The translations under genes were made by a program, and so were the position numbers. From contig JAVVRI010000051.1 in NCBI GenBank assembly GCA_036654795.1, positions 1 through 18,150 on the forward strand: a DNA stretch of 18,150 bases, written 5' to 3'. Of the stretch, positions 1 through 7,432 are shown in pieces; the stretch's first letter is position 1, and each line of letters begins with the position of its first letter. Source of the DNA: JAVVRI01 sp036654795. GTDB taxonomy: Bacteria; Bacteroidota; Bacteroidia; Bacteroidales; Tannerellaceae. The notes under the pieces were generated by a model. That model searched no databases, was not told where the DNA came from, and was given only the letters and a program-made list of their open reading frames with translations.

Positions 1-1698
1 TCCCGGCAAAGCCGTTGGATTACTTTTGTTGGCCAGCACCTGTTGCTTATAAGCAGTAAAGCGCTCCATGACGGAATTGGAGATGCCGAAGCGCGTCCAA
101 TAACCCGGTTCACTTTCGGAAAGGGTGATTACTGCTTCCTGAAAAGAACGGGGAAGGACGGGCAGCACCTCGGTGCCGTAATAGGTTTCAATCATTCCTT
201 TAAAATGACCCAAGTCCCTATTCAATAAATAATAAGCACCCAGATACTGGATAGCAGAAGGGTTGGAAGGATTGGCTTCGGCAATGCTTTTCAAGTCCTT
301 ATCCAGCCCGTCAACCAAGGCAAGATGATTAGCCATCGGAAGCGAACGGCGTTTGCCACCAAGCAGCGGATCGCGCTCCACCTCTTCATCATGGTAGAGG
401 AACTTACGATGCGCCGTTGCCCAATCGCGATAATAGAGCGTCTGCTCCAGCAGGTTGATGTATTTCTCGGCAACCGGATAGGCGCCATAGATCAGATTTG
501 TTTCCACCAAACGCTTCAGCAGGCGGGGATTGCCTTCACCGGGTGCACTAACGAAGCCTTCGAAAGCCATCTCTTGCGCCGTAGCACAGTTTCCCATCGT
601 GAAATAAATCTCGTTAAGCAATGTGGATATAGGTGCTGATTTATTCCATTGCACCAGTAATCCCTGCGGACCGCGCTGATCGTAGGCAAACATATCGTCA
701 GCCAGCTTGCCTTTATGCGCCAAAGCCATATTGAGATAACTCATGTTTAGAAAGTTCGTAATTTCCCCTTTACTCATTGTGATGATCTGATCCCATTGAC
801 CGGTACGTGTATAGTAATCCATCGCCTTAACGCGTGCCGATTTGGCATCGCCATATTTCGGGACGCCCCACCAACAAAGAGCCAACACAAGAATCACTTG
901 AAGGAGGTTGACCGCAATCAGCGGCTTCCCTGTAAGCGCTTTTCGAGTTCGCAAAAGACAGGCTACAGCAAGCAGAAGCGGCAAACAAATCCAAGCATAG
1001 TAGATTACAGACTGAGGCGTCAGCCCGTGATGGTAATAAGCATCCGGCAAAAAGACAAAACGATACTCACCCGCCACCGAAAAATAGACAGAGACGACCC
1101 CTAAAAGCAACGCCTCGACAAGCACCGCCACCGTCCACCAGCCCCGCGGCGTACGGCAAAACAGTTCGTAGCAAACCACCGCCACAGCAAACAGTCCGGC
1201 AACAGCCCCTCCCGCCCAGTAAAGCAAGGGGGTAAGCACAAGTGCCGCCACCAGCCGCCTCTCGTATCCTTTGATCCAAAGATAGAACCAAAACAGCTGC
1301 AAGAGCAGAAGGTAAGCAACCGTACCCTGCAGGAAGTAGTTGAAGTCGAATTGGACAAATAGAAGTCCAAGTGCTGGCAACAAGGACAAGCCAAACATCG
1401 GGACAGTGGGCGCCATACGTCTTAGAACAGCCTGCGTCCACACACCTACCCCAACCAGTAGAAGCGCCGTCAACGCTGCACCGGCATAAGGGTAGATAAA
1501 GAATTGCACCAGAAACTCCGAGGCCAGCAACACCGCCCCACCCGGAAGCGGCAACCTGTCCAACACATAAGACCAAGAGAAAAGAAACATTTGGTTCTGC
1601 TCCACACAATAGAAATGAAACTCCGAGTAAGTCTGCAAAAAGGCAAACAATACACAAAAGAGAATCAGCCAACAGGCTATAGATTTGTAGTTTTTCAT
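1..1698 (-). CDS. DUF6057 family membrane/TPR-like protein (3' end cut by window)
   Basis: The frame is open for 566 codons from an ATG at 1698 to the window edge without a stop, so the C-terminus is missing. The first ~285 residues are a series of hydrophobic segments with short polar links (beginning MKNYKSIACWLILFCVLFAF), giving a multi-pass inner-membrane domain. The rest is soluble and alpha-helical, with TPR-like stretches such as KAMDYYTRTGQWDQIITMSK and MSYLNMALAHKGKLADDMFA. This layout matches what I know as DUF6057, a Bacteroidales family of unknown function; the assignment is by recognition only. The start lies 10 bp after the stop of the upstream ABC ATPase remnant, so the two are probably co-transcribed from the promoter at 2067-2074. 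The membrane half is richer in G and C than its neighbours. No catalytic motif is visible. Confidence 0.75.
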   Translation of the reverse strand, partial: MKNYKSIACWLILFCVLFAFLQTYSEFHFYCVEQNQMFLFSWSYVLDRLPLPGGAVLLASEFLVQFFIYPYAGAALTALLLVGVGVWTQAVLRRMAPTVPMFGLSLLPALGLLFVQFDFNYFLQGTVAYLLLLQLFWFYLWIKGYERRLVAALVLTPLLYWAGGAVAGLFAVAVVCYELFCRTPRGWWTVAVLVEALLLGVVSVYFSVAGEYRFVFLPDAYYHHGLTPQSVIYYAWICLPLLLAVACLLRTRKALTGKPLIAVNLLQVILVLALCWWGVPKYGDAKSARVKAMDYYTRTGQWDQIITMSKGEITNFLNMSYLNMALAHKGKLADDMFAYDQRGPQGLLVQWNKSAPISTLLNEIYFTMGNCATAQEMAFEGFVSAPGEGNPRLLKRLVETNLIYGAYPVAEKYINLLEQTLYYRDWATAHRKFLYHDEEVERDPLLGGKRRSLPMANHLALVDGLDKDLKSIAEANPSNPSAIQYLGAYYLLNRDLGHFKGMIETYYGTEVLPVLPRSFQEAVITLSESEPGYWTRFGISNSVMERFTAYKQQVLANKSNPTALPG

Positions 1699-1708
1699 AG
1701 ACAGAATA

Positions 1709-2047
1709 TTAGCAATGTTTTACCAGTTCAAAACGATGATTCACGCAAGGCGGCAGTTCATGCGGATAGTGCGTCACGTAGAGCGCCAGCGAGTAGATGT
1801 CTTTGAAAGCAATACTTTTCACCAAATCGCTCACCTTTCCTTCTACGCCAAACACCACTTCGCCATCTTTAAAGGCAAGCTTTCGTTGCATCACATCTGC
1901 TATTAATGTTTTACCGGCACCATTCGGACCTACTACCGCCCATTGCTGCCCGGCTTCAATCTCCCAATTGAGTGGCGCAGCAAAGCGCAATTCAGGCAAA
2001 CGGGGCACAACACCCCGGATAGCCATCGTTATTTCGTTCTTATTCAT
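1709..2047 (-). CDS. Internally deleted ABC transporter ATP-binding protein (ModF-like remnant)
   Basis: The 112-residue frame starts as a normal ABC ATPase: a beta-sheet segment, then Walker A GPNGAGKT at residues 40-47. At about residue 88 it jumps to ALYVTHYPHELPPCVNHRFE, which reads like an H-loop (VTHY) and the extreme C-terminus of such a protein. The Q-loop, the LSGGQ-type signature and Walker B are all absent. Related Bacteroides proteins of the ModF/PhrA type are, from memory, tandem two-domain ATPases of nearly 500 residues. I infer a large in-frame deletion joining the N-terminal part of domain one to the tail of the last domain, with the junction near 1781-1790. The product cannot hydrolyse ATP in the usual way, so this is probably a pseudogene that happens to stay in frame, or an assembly collapse. 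The stop is 10 bp before the DUF6057 start. Confidence 0.8.
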   Translation of the reverse strand: MNKNEITMAIRGVVPRLPELRFAAPLNWEIEAGQQWAVVGPNGAGKTLIADVMQRKLAFKDGEVVFGVEGKVSDLVKSIAFKDIYSLALYVTHYPHELPPCVNHRFELVKHC

Positions 2048-2066
2048 TCATTTTCATTTAATGAAA

Positions 2067-2074
2067 CAAAGTTA
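2067..2074 (-). promoter_or_regulatory. Promoter -7 box for the ABC remnant/DUF6057 unit
   Basis: Read on the minus strand this is TAACTTTG, a full match to the Bacteroides -7 consensus TAnnTTTG, 19 bp before the ATG at 2047. No clear -33 TTG lies at the usual distance. A short inverted repeat (TTTCATT at 2052-2058, AATGAAA at 2060-2066) covers the expected transcription start and could be an operator. Confidence 0.55.
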
Positions 2075-2153
2075 CGCAGTTTATTCCTAACGGACGGACA
2101 GGACGGCAACATTTTTTATCAAACGATAAACGTCCGCTTCAAATAAGAATAGA

Positions 2154-2161
2154 TACCTTTG
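2154..2161 (+). promoter_or_regulatory. Promoter -7 box for the DUF1080 gene
   Basis: TACCTTTG matches the Bacteroides -7 consensus TAnnTTTG and lies 34 bp before the ATG at 2196. I see no good -33 element. The divergent gap upstream also holds a small hairpin, TTTATC at 2115-2120 with GATAAA at 2125-2130. Confidence 0.55.
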
Positions 2162-2195
2162 ACGATCTATTATTTTTCACCTTAAAACGAATAGC

Positions 2196-2870
2196 ATGAA
2201 ACGCATTTTTTTAGCAGTAGCCGCCATCTGGTGTTTGATAGGCGCAACCTCTCCCTCATTCGCAGCAGAAAAAAACAGTTGGAAGCCACTTTTCGGGAAC
2301 AATCTGGATAGTGCCAGCTATAACCCGGAAGTATGGAGCCTGACGGACGGTGTACTTGGAGCCGTAAAGGATGAGTCCATCTGGTCGAAAACACAGTATG
2401 AAAACTTCGAATTAGATTTGGACTTCAAAACCGATGCCGGCACAAACAGCGGCGTAGTAGTCTATTGCACCGACACCAAAGACTGGATACCCAACTCGGT
2501 AGAGATACAAATAGCCGACGACCACTGCGAGAAGTGGAGCAAGGGTAAGGACTTCGAAAAGTGTGGCGCCATCTATGGCCACTTGGGGGCAAAGCAGGAC
2601 AAGGTAGTAAAGAGACCGGGCGAATGGAACCACATGCGCATCAAATGTGTAGGTCAGCGTATTTTGGTAATACTGAACGGCAAGAAAGTAACAGATATGG
2701 ACATGAGCCTATGGACATCCGGCACAAAGAATCCAAACGGAAGTGACATCCCCTCCTGGCTACCGAAACCATTTTCAACACTCCCCACCAAAGGCTTTAT
2801 CGGCCTGCAGGGTAAACATGGCGACTCGTTGATCTGGTTCCGTAACATTAAGGTACGCGAAGTAAAGTAA
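2196..2870 (+). CDS. Secreted DUF1080 (3-keto-disaccharide hydrolase-type) protein
   Basis: The protein has 224 residues. A signal peptide covers about residues 1-23 (MKRIFLAVAAIWCLIG, ending SFA before AEKN), so the product is exported. The mature part is a single jelly-roll domain of the DUF1080 type (PF06439, a LamG/concanavalin-like fold). Recognisable pieces are the WSLTDGVLGAVKD strand pair, the YENFELDLDFKTDAGTNSGV strand pair, NSVEIQIADDH, the GEWNHMRIKCVGQRILVILN strand pair, and the closing GFIGLQGKHGDSLIWFRNIK. Some family members hydrolyse 3-keto-glycosides and many work beside sugar oxidoreductases. No such oxidoreductase is nearby here, so the substrate is unknown. The gene stands alone under its own promoter and converges with the DUF3943 gene. 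The start is fixed by the signal peptide. Confidence 0.85.
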   Translation: MKRIFLAVAAIWCLIGATSPSFAAEKNSWKPLFGNNLDSASYNPEVWSLTDGVLGAVKDESIWSKTQYENFELDLDFKTDAGTNSGVVVYCTDTKDWIPNSVEIQIADDHCEKWSKGKDFEKCGAIYGHLGAKQDKVVKRPGEWNHMRIKCVGQRILVILNGKKVTDMDMSLWTSGTKNPNGSDIPSWLPKPFSTLPTKGFIGLQGKHGDSLIWFRNIKVREVK

Positions 2871-2886
2871 ACCGTAATAACGAAGA

Positions 2887-2950
2887 AAACATATATGCTT
2901 TCGAAGTGCAAACATGTATGCTTCGGAATTAAAGCATATATGTTTCGAAT
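2887..2950. repeat. Three-copy 15-20 bp repeat with a perfect 15-bp inverted pair
   Basis: Between two convergent genes, AAACATATATGCTTT (2887-2901) is exactly the reverse complement of AAAGCATATATGTTT (2931-2945). A third, diverged copy, AAACATGTATGCTT, sits between them at 2910-2923. Each copy is followed by a CGAA- or CGGAA-like end (TCGAAG, CGGAAT, CGAAT). The position suits a two-way terminator, but there is no T-run. The copy structure also fits a small dispersed intergenic repeat. Confidence 0.7.
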
Positions 2951-2971
2951 AGCTAAGGAGTGGAGAAAGCA

Positions 2972-4447
2972 TCAAAGCTTAATACCAAAACTCAGCATTA
3001 CATCATACGTGGAGCGCTCTACATCCGCATAATATTTGTATTTTGTCAGACGCGTAAAATAATGATTGGAGAGGCTGATGTTCCATTTGCGCTCAGAAAA
3101 GTAGACCAGCTTGGTGGAAAAAACCGTCAAACGGGCATTGCCGGCATCCCCTTGTACGTTGAGCGTCTCCGGATCTACCGTTTCCCAATCAATAGAAGGA
3201 TCGTATCCTTTCCAAGTAAATATATGGTAGTTTTCGAGGTTAAGCAAAAGAGTCCAGCGCTTGTTGTAAGTAAGACCGGTAAAGGACTTCACGCTGTAAC
3301 CGCTCCCCATATTATAATCCCGATTGCCCACCTTAAAATAGTCCGACGCACTAGCACCTAGCGCAATGCCATTGATATAAAACTCAGTAGAAATATCCAC
3401 CTTATCGTCCGGAGAAGACTTTCTGTTATAAAGCATTCCCCCTCCTATCGCAGCTGCTTCAGATATGCGATAAGGCACCACCTGATCATGAACCTCGGAT
3501 GCCAATTGGGAGTTATAATAATCGAAATGCTGAAAGACGCCCGCCGTCAATGTACGCAGGCCTTTGCTCCACACCTTTTTACCCCACAGAGCACCGATTG
3601 CGCTCACCTGACTAATCAGCGGTTGCTGCGAAAAGAAGTCGAAACCGGCACGCATCTGAAACCATTCGTACGGAGAATAGAACTCATCGTCATACGGATT
3701 GCCATAGTCCAGACGCAAAGCAACATTCATGCTAACCGCTCCATGCTTCGAATTGCGCTGTTCGGCCAAAAAACGAGGCCCTACATTGATCACAAAATTG
3801 ATCGGGACAACCTTAAAGGTACGTCCTTTCGAACGACTATGCCGCCAGGCATCGCCCGTTATCAGCCGGTTAATCCCACGCATAGGCGAAATAACGCCAG
3901 ACAATATTTCACGGCCTATGCGCTCCATACCGAAAGAACGGTCATCCAGAAAGAGATCGGACAAGCGATAGGTTATTTCCCCCAATTCAATACCGCCAAA
4001 GGTAGTAGCCATCAGGTCGTTGATGGAGGGCGATTCGTTCTCCATAAAGAACTCCCACATCAAACTGCCACCAGCCGTATAGGGAATAGACTGCCAAAAG
4101 CTCATACCGTTGCTGCGGGCTGCGTTGAAATAAAGCGAACCATGGTAAGGATGTGCTACCAGATTAGTGGAAAAGCGATCTAAATCCCAGACAAACCCCG
4201 TTTTAAAGTTATTCTTAATCGTATGGAAGTTGATATAAGCAAAGTCTGCCTTTGCCACAAACCTGTCTACTCCCCAAAGGCCTAGATTAAGCCCAGCAAT
4301 CTCAGCCACTGCTCGCCAAGGATGGGGCGGCACAAATAACGCGGTGTCGCTCACATAATTTCGAGTATCCATTTTCGGGAAATGCTGCCCATATGCCCAC
4401 TGTATAGAGAGTAATATCAGGAGGCATATCAGTCTGTATCGTTTCAT
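2972..4447 (-). CDS. DUF3943 domain-containing outer-membrane-associated protein
   Basis: The protein has 491 residues. The N-terminal signal peptide (MKRYRLICLLILLSIQWAYG, cleavage near G20/Q21) sends it to the envelope. The first third carries the DUF3943 pattern: WRAVAEIAGLNLGLWGVDRF, then NGMSFWQSIPYTAGGSLMWE, then GGIELGEITYRLSDL. Alternating beta strands follow to the C-terminus (for example YDVMLSFGIKL), ending in a hydrophobic strand typical of outer-membrane beta-barrels. I infer an outer-membrane or periplasm-facing protein. Its function is not known to me. It is a single gene under its own promoter, divergent from the TRIC gene and convergent with the DUF1080 gene. No catalytic motif is obvious. 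Confidence 0.8.
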   Translation of the reverse strand: MKRYRLICLLILLSIQWAYGQHFPKMDTRNYVSDTALFVPPHPWRAVAEIAGLNLGLWGVDRFVAKADFAYINFHTIKNNFKTGFVWDLDRFSTNLVAHPYHGSLYFNAARSNGMSFWQSIPYTAGGSLMWEFFMENESPSINDLMATTFGGIELGEITYRLSDLFLDDRSFGMERIGREILSGVISPMRGINRLITGDAWRHSRSKGRTFKVVPINFVINVGPRFLAEQRNSKHGAVSMNVALRLDYGNPYDDEFYSPYEWFQMRAGFDFFSQQPLISQVSAIGALWGKKVWSKGLRTLTAGVFQHFDYYNSQLASEVHDQVVPYRISEAAAIGGGMLYNRKSSPDDKVDISTEFYINGIALGASASDYFKVGNRDYNMGSGYSVKSFTGLTYNKRWTLLLNLENYHIFTWKGYDPSIDWETVDPETLNVQGDAGNARLTVFSTKLVYFSERKWNISLSNHYFTRLTKYKYYADVERSTYDVMLSFGIKL

Positions 4448-4498
4448 TGTTTTGTTAGATAGTTAAGTGAAATCATAAAGTCATATCTTTAGCGGTTG

Positions 4499-4506
4499 CA
4501 AATTTA
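4499..4506 (-). promoter_or_regulatory. Promoter -7 box for the DUF3943 gene
   Basis: On the minus strand this reads TAAATTTG, matching TAnnTTTG, 51 bp before the ATG at 4447. It leaves a leader of roughly 45 nt. No convincing -33 element is seen. Confidence 0.5.
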
Positions 4507-4591
4507 TAGAAATAGAACAAGACTGGATTGGTTTAGTTTAATTTATTGTTAGGTATCCTTAATAGAAAGAGGAACATTTCAAACTAATATG

Positions 4592-4599
4592 TACTTTTG
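4592..4599 (+). promoter_or_regulatory. Promoter -7 box that decides the TRIC gene start
   Basis: TACTTTTG matches TAnnTTTG. Transcription would begin near 4606, after the upstream in-frame ATG at 4589 but 10 nt or so before the ATG at 4616. This argues for the downstream start and for a very short leader. Confidence 0.6.
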
Positions 4600-4615
4600 C
4601 AGAAAAAAAAACAGA

Positions 4616-5227
4616 ATGATAGATTTTATCACCTCCTGCGACTATGTAGGTACATTTGCATTTGCCATTAGTGGCATCCGACTGGCTTCCGCAAAACAAT
4701 TTGATTGGTTCGGAGCCTATGTAGTCGGTATGGTAACAGCCGTAGGTGGTGGCACCATCCGCGACATATTATTAAACGCAACTCCATTCTGGATGGAGCA
4801 GACCTCCTACCTGACCATATCCGCCTTGGCACTGCTATTTGTCATCATCTTTCGCAAATACGTAATCAAGCTCAATAACACCTTCTTTATCTTTGATGCT
4901 ATCGGGTTGGGACTGTTTGTCGTAGTGGGCATAGCCAAGACACTCGATTTCGGATTCCCCATGTGGGTAGCCATCGTGATGGGCACGATCACCGGATCGT
5001 TCGGGGGAATGATGCGCGACATACTAATCAACGAAGAACCACTTATTTTCCGGAAAGACATTTATGCATTGGCTTGTGTGTTTGGCGGAATTGTCTATTA
5101 TATATGTATGCAAACCAACCTCACCCTGCCGATGATCCAATTTATCTCGGCACTGAGCGTCTTCCTTACACGTATAGTAGCCGTTAAATATCACATAAGC
5201 GTTCCGGTATTGAAGGGAGAAGAATAA
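4616..5227 (+). CDS. Trimeric intracellular cation channel-family (TRIC/UPF0126, YadS-like) membrane protein
   Basis: With the start at 4616 the protein has 203 residues and about seven membrane helices. The family is built from two repeats, and both show here: TAVGGGTIRDILL (GGGTIRD at 44-50) and GSFGGMMRDILIN (GGMMRD at 130-135), each a glycine-rich turn followed by Arg-Asp. Prokaryotic TRIC proteins are homotrimeric channels studied for K+ and other cation transport; the physiological role in Bacteroides is unknown. I reject the ATG at 4589 because it lies before the -7 box (4592-4599) and would add a polar MYFCRKKNR extension in front of the first helix. The ansA promoter begins 5 bp after the stop, so the two genes may be read separately. 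Confidence 0.9.
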   Translation: MIDFITSCDYVGTFAFAISGIRLASAKQFDWFGAYVVGMVTAVGGGTIRDILLNATPFWMEQTSYLTISALALLFVIIFRKYVIKLNNTFFIFDAIGLGLFVVVGIAKTLDFGFPMWVAIVMGTITGSFGGMMRDILINEEPLIFRKDIYALACVFGGIVYYICMQTNLTLPMIQFISALSVFLTRIVAVKYHISVPVLKGEE

Positions 5228-5232
5228 TTTAT

Positions 5233-5240
5233 TACCTTTG
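5233..5240 (+). promoter_or_regulatory. ansA promoter (-33 TTG, -7 TACCTTTG)
   Basis: TACCTTTG at 5233-5240 matches TAnnTTTG, with TTG at 5210-5212 exactly 20 nt upstream. Transcription would start near 5247, right at the first ATG (5248). The second in-frame ATG (5260) would leave a leader of about a dozen nt. Confidence 0.6.
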
Positions 5241-5247
5241 TATCCTA

Positions 5248-6318
5248 ATGACAATAAACATGAACACGCAACAAAGCAAAGCTTCCATCCTACTTATCTA
5301 TACCGGAGGAACTATCGGTATGATAGAGAACCCGGAAACCGGCGTACTGGAATCATTCAACTTCCAGCACCTAAAAGATAATATGCCTGAACTCAAGAAG
5401 TTGGGTTATGCTGTTTCGACCATACAGTTTGACCCGCCGATGGATTCATCAGAGATGGGCCCGGAGTCATGGACAAAAATAGTACATATTATTGCTGACA
5501 ATTACCAACAATATGACGGCTTTGTGGTGCTACACGGTACCGACACCATGTCTTTTACCGCCTCCGCACTCAGCTTTATGTTGGAGAACCTCAGTAAGCC
5601 AGTTATCCTGACCGGCTCGCAACTGCCCATCGGTATGTTGCGAACAGACGGAAAGGAAAACCTCATTACAGCCATCGAGATAGCTGCCGCTAAAGATAAC
5701 GGCATCCCCCTCGTACCCGAAGTATGTATCTTCTTCGAAAACGACCTATTAAGAGGTAACCGTACTCGGAAGATTAATGCGGACAACTTCAACGCTTTCC
5801 GCTCCTATAACTATCCGACACTGGCGCATGCCGGCATCTATATTAAGTATGACATTGCCCAAGTATATCACCCCGTCTCCCGCAAACCGCTGAAGCCGCA
5901 TTATTTGTTAGATCAGAATATTGCAATACTGAAACTATTTCCGGGCATTTCGTCTCAAGTAGTAGAAAGTATACTGAACATACCGGGACTAAAAGGGGTT
6001 GTTATGGAAACCTTTGGCAGCGGAAACGCTCCTTGCGGAGAAGGCTTCCTCATGATGCTACGCGAAGCCGTAAAACGGGGGATTGTAATTGTAAACATTA
6101 CACAGTGTAGCGCCGGAAGCGTGGAGATGCACCGTTACGAGACAGGGCACAAACTACTGGAAGCAGGCGTAATCAGCGGCTTCGACAGCACAACAGAAAG
6201 TGCCATCGCAAAATTAATGTTTCTCTTTGGTCACGGGCTAAGCCCGGAAGAGGTAAAGGATCACATGAACTGCTCGCTGATTGGTGAAGTGACCATCCCC
6301 GAGAGCTTCCGTCCCTAA
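5248..6318 (+). CDS. ansA: Type I (cytoplasmic) L-asparaginase
   Basis: The enzyme hydrolyses L-asparagine to aspartate and ammonia. From the first ATG it has 356 residues. Both catalytic signatures are present: YTGGTIGM at 18-25, with nucleophile Thr22, and LHGTDTMSFTASAL from 95, with Thr98 and Asp99 of the second catalytic triad. There is no signal peptide, which fits the cytoplasmic AnsA type rather than the periplasmic type II enzyme. The C-terminal domain (VMETFGSGNAPCGEGFLMML, then NITQCSAGSVEMHRY) carries the usual allosteric or dimer-interface region of type I enzymes. The start is uncertain: ATG 5248 would be almost leaderless given the promoter, and ATG 5260 (MNTQQSKAS) gives a 352-residue protein that begins closer to the family norm. 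The MBL-fold gene follows 47 bp later, probably in the same transcript. Confidence 0.95.
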   Translation: MTINMNTQQSKASILLIYTGGTIGMIENPETGVLESFNFQHLKDNMPELKKLGYAVSTIQFDPPMDSSEMGPESWTKIVHIIADNYQQYDGFVVLHGTDTMSFTASALSFMLENLSKPVILTGSQLPIGMLRTDGKENLITAIEIAAAKDNGIPLVPEVCIFFENDLLRGNRTRKINADNFNAFRSYNYPTLAHAGIYIKYDIAQVYHPVSRKPLKPHYLLDQNIAILKLFPGISSQVVESILNIPGLKGVVMETFGSGNAPCGEGFLMMLREAVKRGIVIVNITQCSAGSVEMHRYETGHKLLEAGVISGFDSTTESAIAKLMFLFGHGLSPEEVKDHMNCSLIGEVTIPESFRP

Positions 6319-6365
6319 ATATTCTCTATTGTAAACAGTAAAAGCAGTGATGCGGCAATAAAAAT

Positions 6366-7169
6366 ATGAAACTATCATTTCTAAGTTTAGCAAGTGGAAG
6401 CAGTGGCAACTGCTATTACCTTGGGACCTCGGAATACGGGGTGCTGATTGATGCAGGTATCGGAATCCGAACCATAAAGAAGGTGTTGAAAGACAAAGGA
6501 ATCGACTTCAATAAAATTGTAGCCGTACTGATTACACACGATCATGCCGATCACATAAAGACCGTAGGCTATCTGGGCGAGAAGCTCAGCCTTCCGATCT
6601 ATACCACCGAGCTGGTACATCTGGGTATTGACAAAAGCCGCTATGTGGAAGAGACGCTCTATCAATCTCGTAAAATAATCAAGAAAGAGGTGCCGTTCAT
6701 GATTCGCGACTTCCGAATCACCGCCTTCGAAGTGCCTCACGATAGCTCCGACAACGTGGGCTATCACATCGAATACGGTGAACACAAGTTTACCTTTGCC
6801 ACCGACGTAGGCCATATAACGGAAACAGTAAGCAAATACATGAGCATGGCGAACCACCTGATCATTGAGGCTAACTACGATGAAGAGATGCTCTACTTTG
6901 GTTCCTATCCGGCATTCCTGAAGGAACGCGTGTCCAGCCCGACCGGCCACCTCAGCAACCGAGAGGCTGCCGAGTTTATTGCCACGCATTATACGCCGAA
7001 GCTCAAAAATATCTGGCTCTGCCACCTCAGCCGCGACAACAACCATCCCGAATTGGCCTACAAGACCATCGACATACGCCTCTTTCAAGAGGGCATACGA
7101 GTCGGAAAAGATGTGTTCCTTATCGCCCTGAAACGTACCACGCCATCCGATATATTCGAGTTTGAGTAA
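6366..7169 (+). CDS. MBL-fold metallo-hydrolase, YycJ/WalJ-like
   Basis: The 267-residue protein has a metallo-beta-lactamase fold. It opens with MKLSFLSLASGSSGNCYYLG, a hallmark of the YycJ/WalJ family. The metal-binding motif HDHADH is at residues 58-63. Further likely ligands follow in EVPHDSSDNVGY, in FATDVGH and near the end in WLCHLSRDNNH. Members of this family have been linked to DNA metabolism and, in Firmicutes, sit beside the WalKR two-component system. No such partner is present here, so the role is open: a metal-dependent phosphodiesterase or nuclease is the best guess. No promoter is evident in the 47-bp gap, which suggests read-through from ansA. Confidence 0.88.
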   Translation: MKLSFLSLASGSSGNCYYLGTSEYGVLIDAGIGIRTIKKVLKDKGIDFNKIVAVLITHDHADHIKTVGYLGEKLSLPIYTTELVHLGIDKSRYVEETLYQSRKIIKKEVPFMIRDFRITAFEVPHDSSDNVGYHIEYGEHKFTFATDVGHITETVSKYMSMANHLIIEANYDEEMLYFGSYPAFLKERVSSPTGHLSNREAAEFIATHYTPKLKNIWLCHLSRDNNHPELAYKTIDIRLFQEGIRVGKDVFLIALKRTTPSDIFEFE

Positions 7170-7196
7170 TTTTGTATTCAAAAAAAGCCTCAAAAG

Positions 7197-7227
7197 TTTG
7201 CAGAAATAAATTAAAGCTCTATCTTTG
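7197..7227 (+). promoter_or_regulatory. tRNA-Lys promoter (TTTG, 19 nt, TATCTTTG)
   Basis: TTTG at 7197-7200 and TATCTTTG at 7220-7227 are separated by 19 nt, a textbook Bacteroides promoter. Between the start point and the first tRNA is a short hairpin, GCAATCG (7233-7239) with CGATTGC (7249-7255), which may guide 5' processing. Confidence 0.8.
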
Positions 7228-7260
7228 CACCCGCAATCGAGAAACAAACGATTGCAGAAT

Positions 7261-7333
7261 GACTTGGTAGCTCAGTTGGTAGAGCAAATGACTCTTAATC
7301 ATTGGGTCGAGGGTTCGAGCCCCTCCCAGGTCA
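7261..7333 (+). tRNA. tRNA-Lys (anticodon CTT), copy 1
   Basis: The sequence folds as a full 73-nt cloverleaf. The acceptor stem is GACTTGG with CCAGGTC and the discriminator is A7333. The D stem is GCTC/GAGC, the anticodon stem AATGA/TCATT, the loop CTCTTAA with anticodon CTT (reads AAG, lysine), and the T arm GAGGG-TTCGAGC-CCCTC. CCA is not encoded (the next bases are CTT). Confidence 0.96.
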
Positions 7334-7354
7334 CTTACATACATTACCAACCAT

Positions 7355-7427
7355 GACTTGGTAGCTCAGCTGGTAGAGCAATTGACTCTTAATCAATGGG
7401 TCGAGGGTTCGAGCCCCTCCCAGGTCA
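7355..7427 (+). tRNA. tRNA-Lys (anticodon CTT), copy 2
   Basis: This second 73-nt copy lies 21 nt after the first and has the same acceptor, D and T stems and anticodon CTT. It differs at three positions: one in the D loop (C for T at 16) and a compensating pair in the anticodon stem (28:42, ATTGA/TCAAT instead of AATGA/TCATT). CCA happens to follow the discriminator at 7428-7430. The pair is very probably cut from one transcript that ends at the terminator at 7433-7476. Confidence 0.96.
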
Positions 7428-7432
7428 CCAAC

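Noticed and set aside
1067..1672. A 201-codon minus-strand frame within the DUF6057 gene
   Set aside because: It lies in another frame of the same strand. The DUF6057 frame is longer, starts with a normal membrane segment and shows TPR-like helices. The alternative is Gly/Cys-rich nonsense.
3488..4183. A 231-codon plus-strand frame opposite the DUF3943 gene
   Set aside because: Antisense to a recognised envelope protein with a signal peptide. No promoter box of the local type precedes it.
6387..7247. A 286-codon open frame on the minus strand over the MBL-fold gene
   Set aside because: It is antisense to a protein with clear HDHADH and family N-terminal motifs, and its translation shows no domain or plausible start. 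It is a shadow of the codon pattern.
7261..7430. tRNA pair as an integration site for a mobile element
   Set aside because: The second copy is followed directly by a terminator and then recJ. There is no integrase or partial tRNA repeat in the window.
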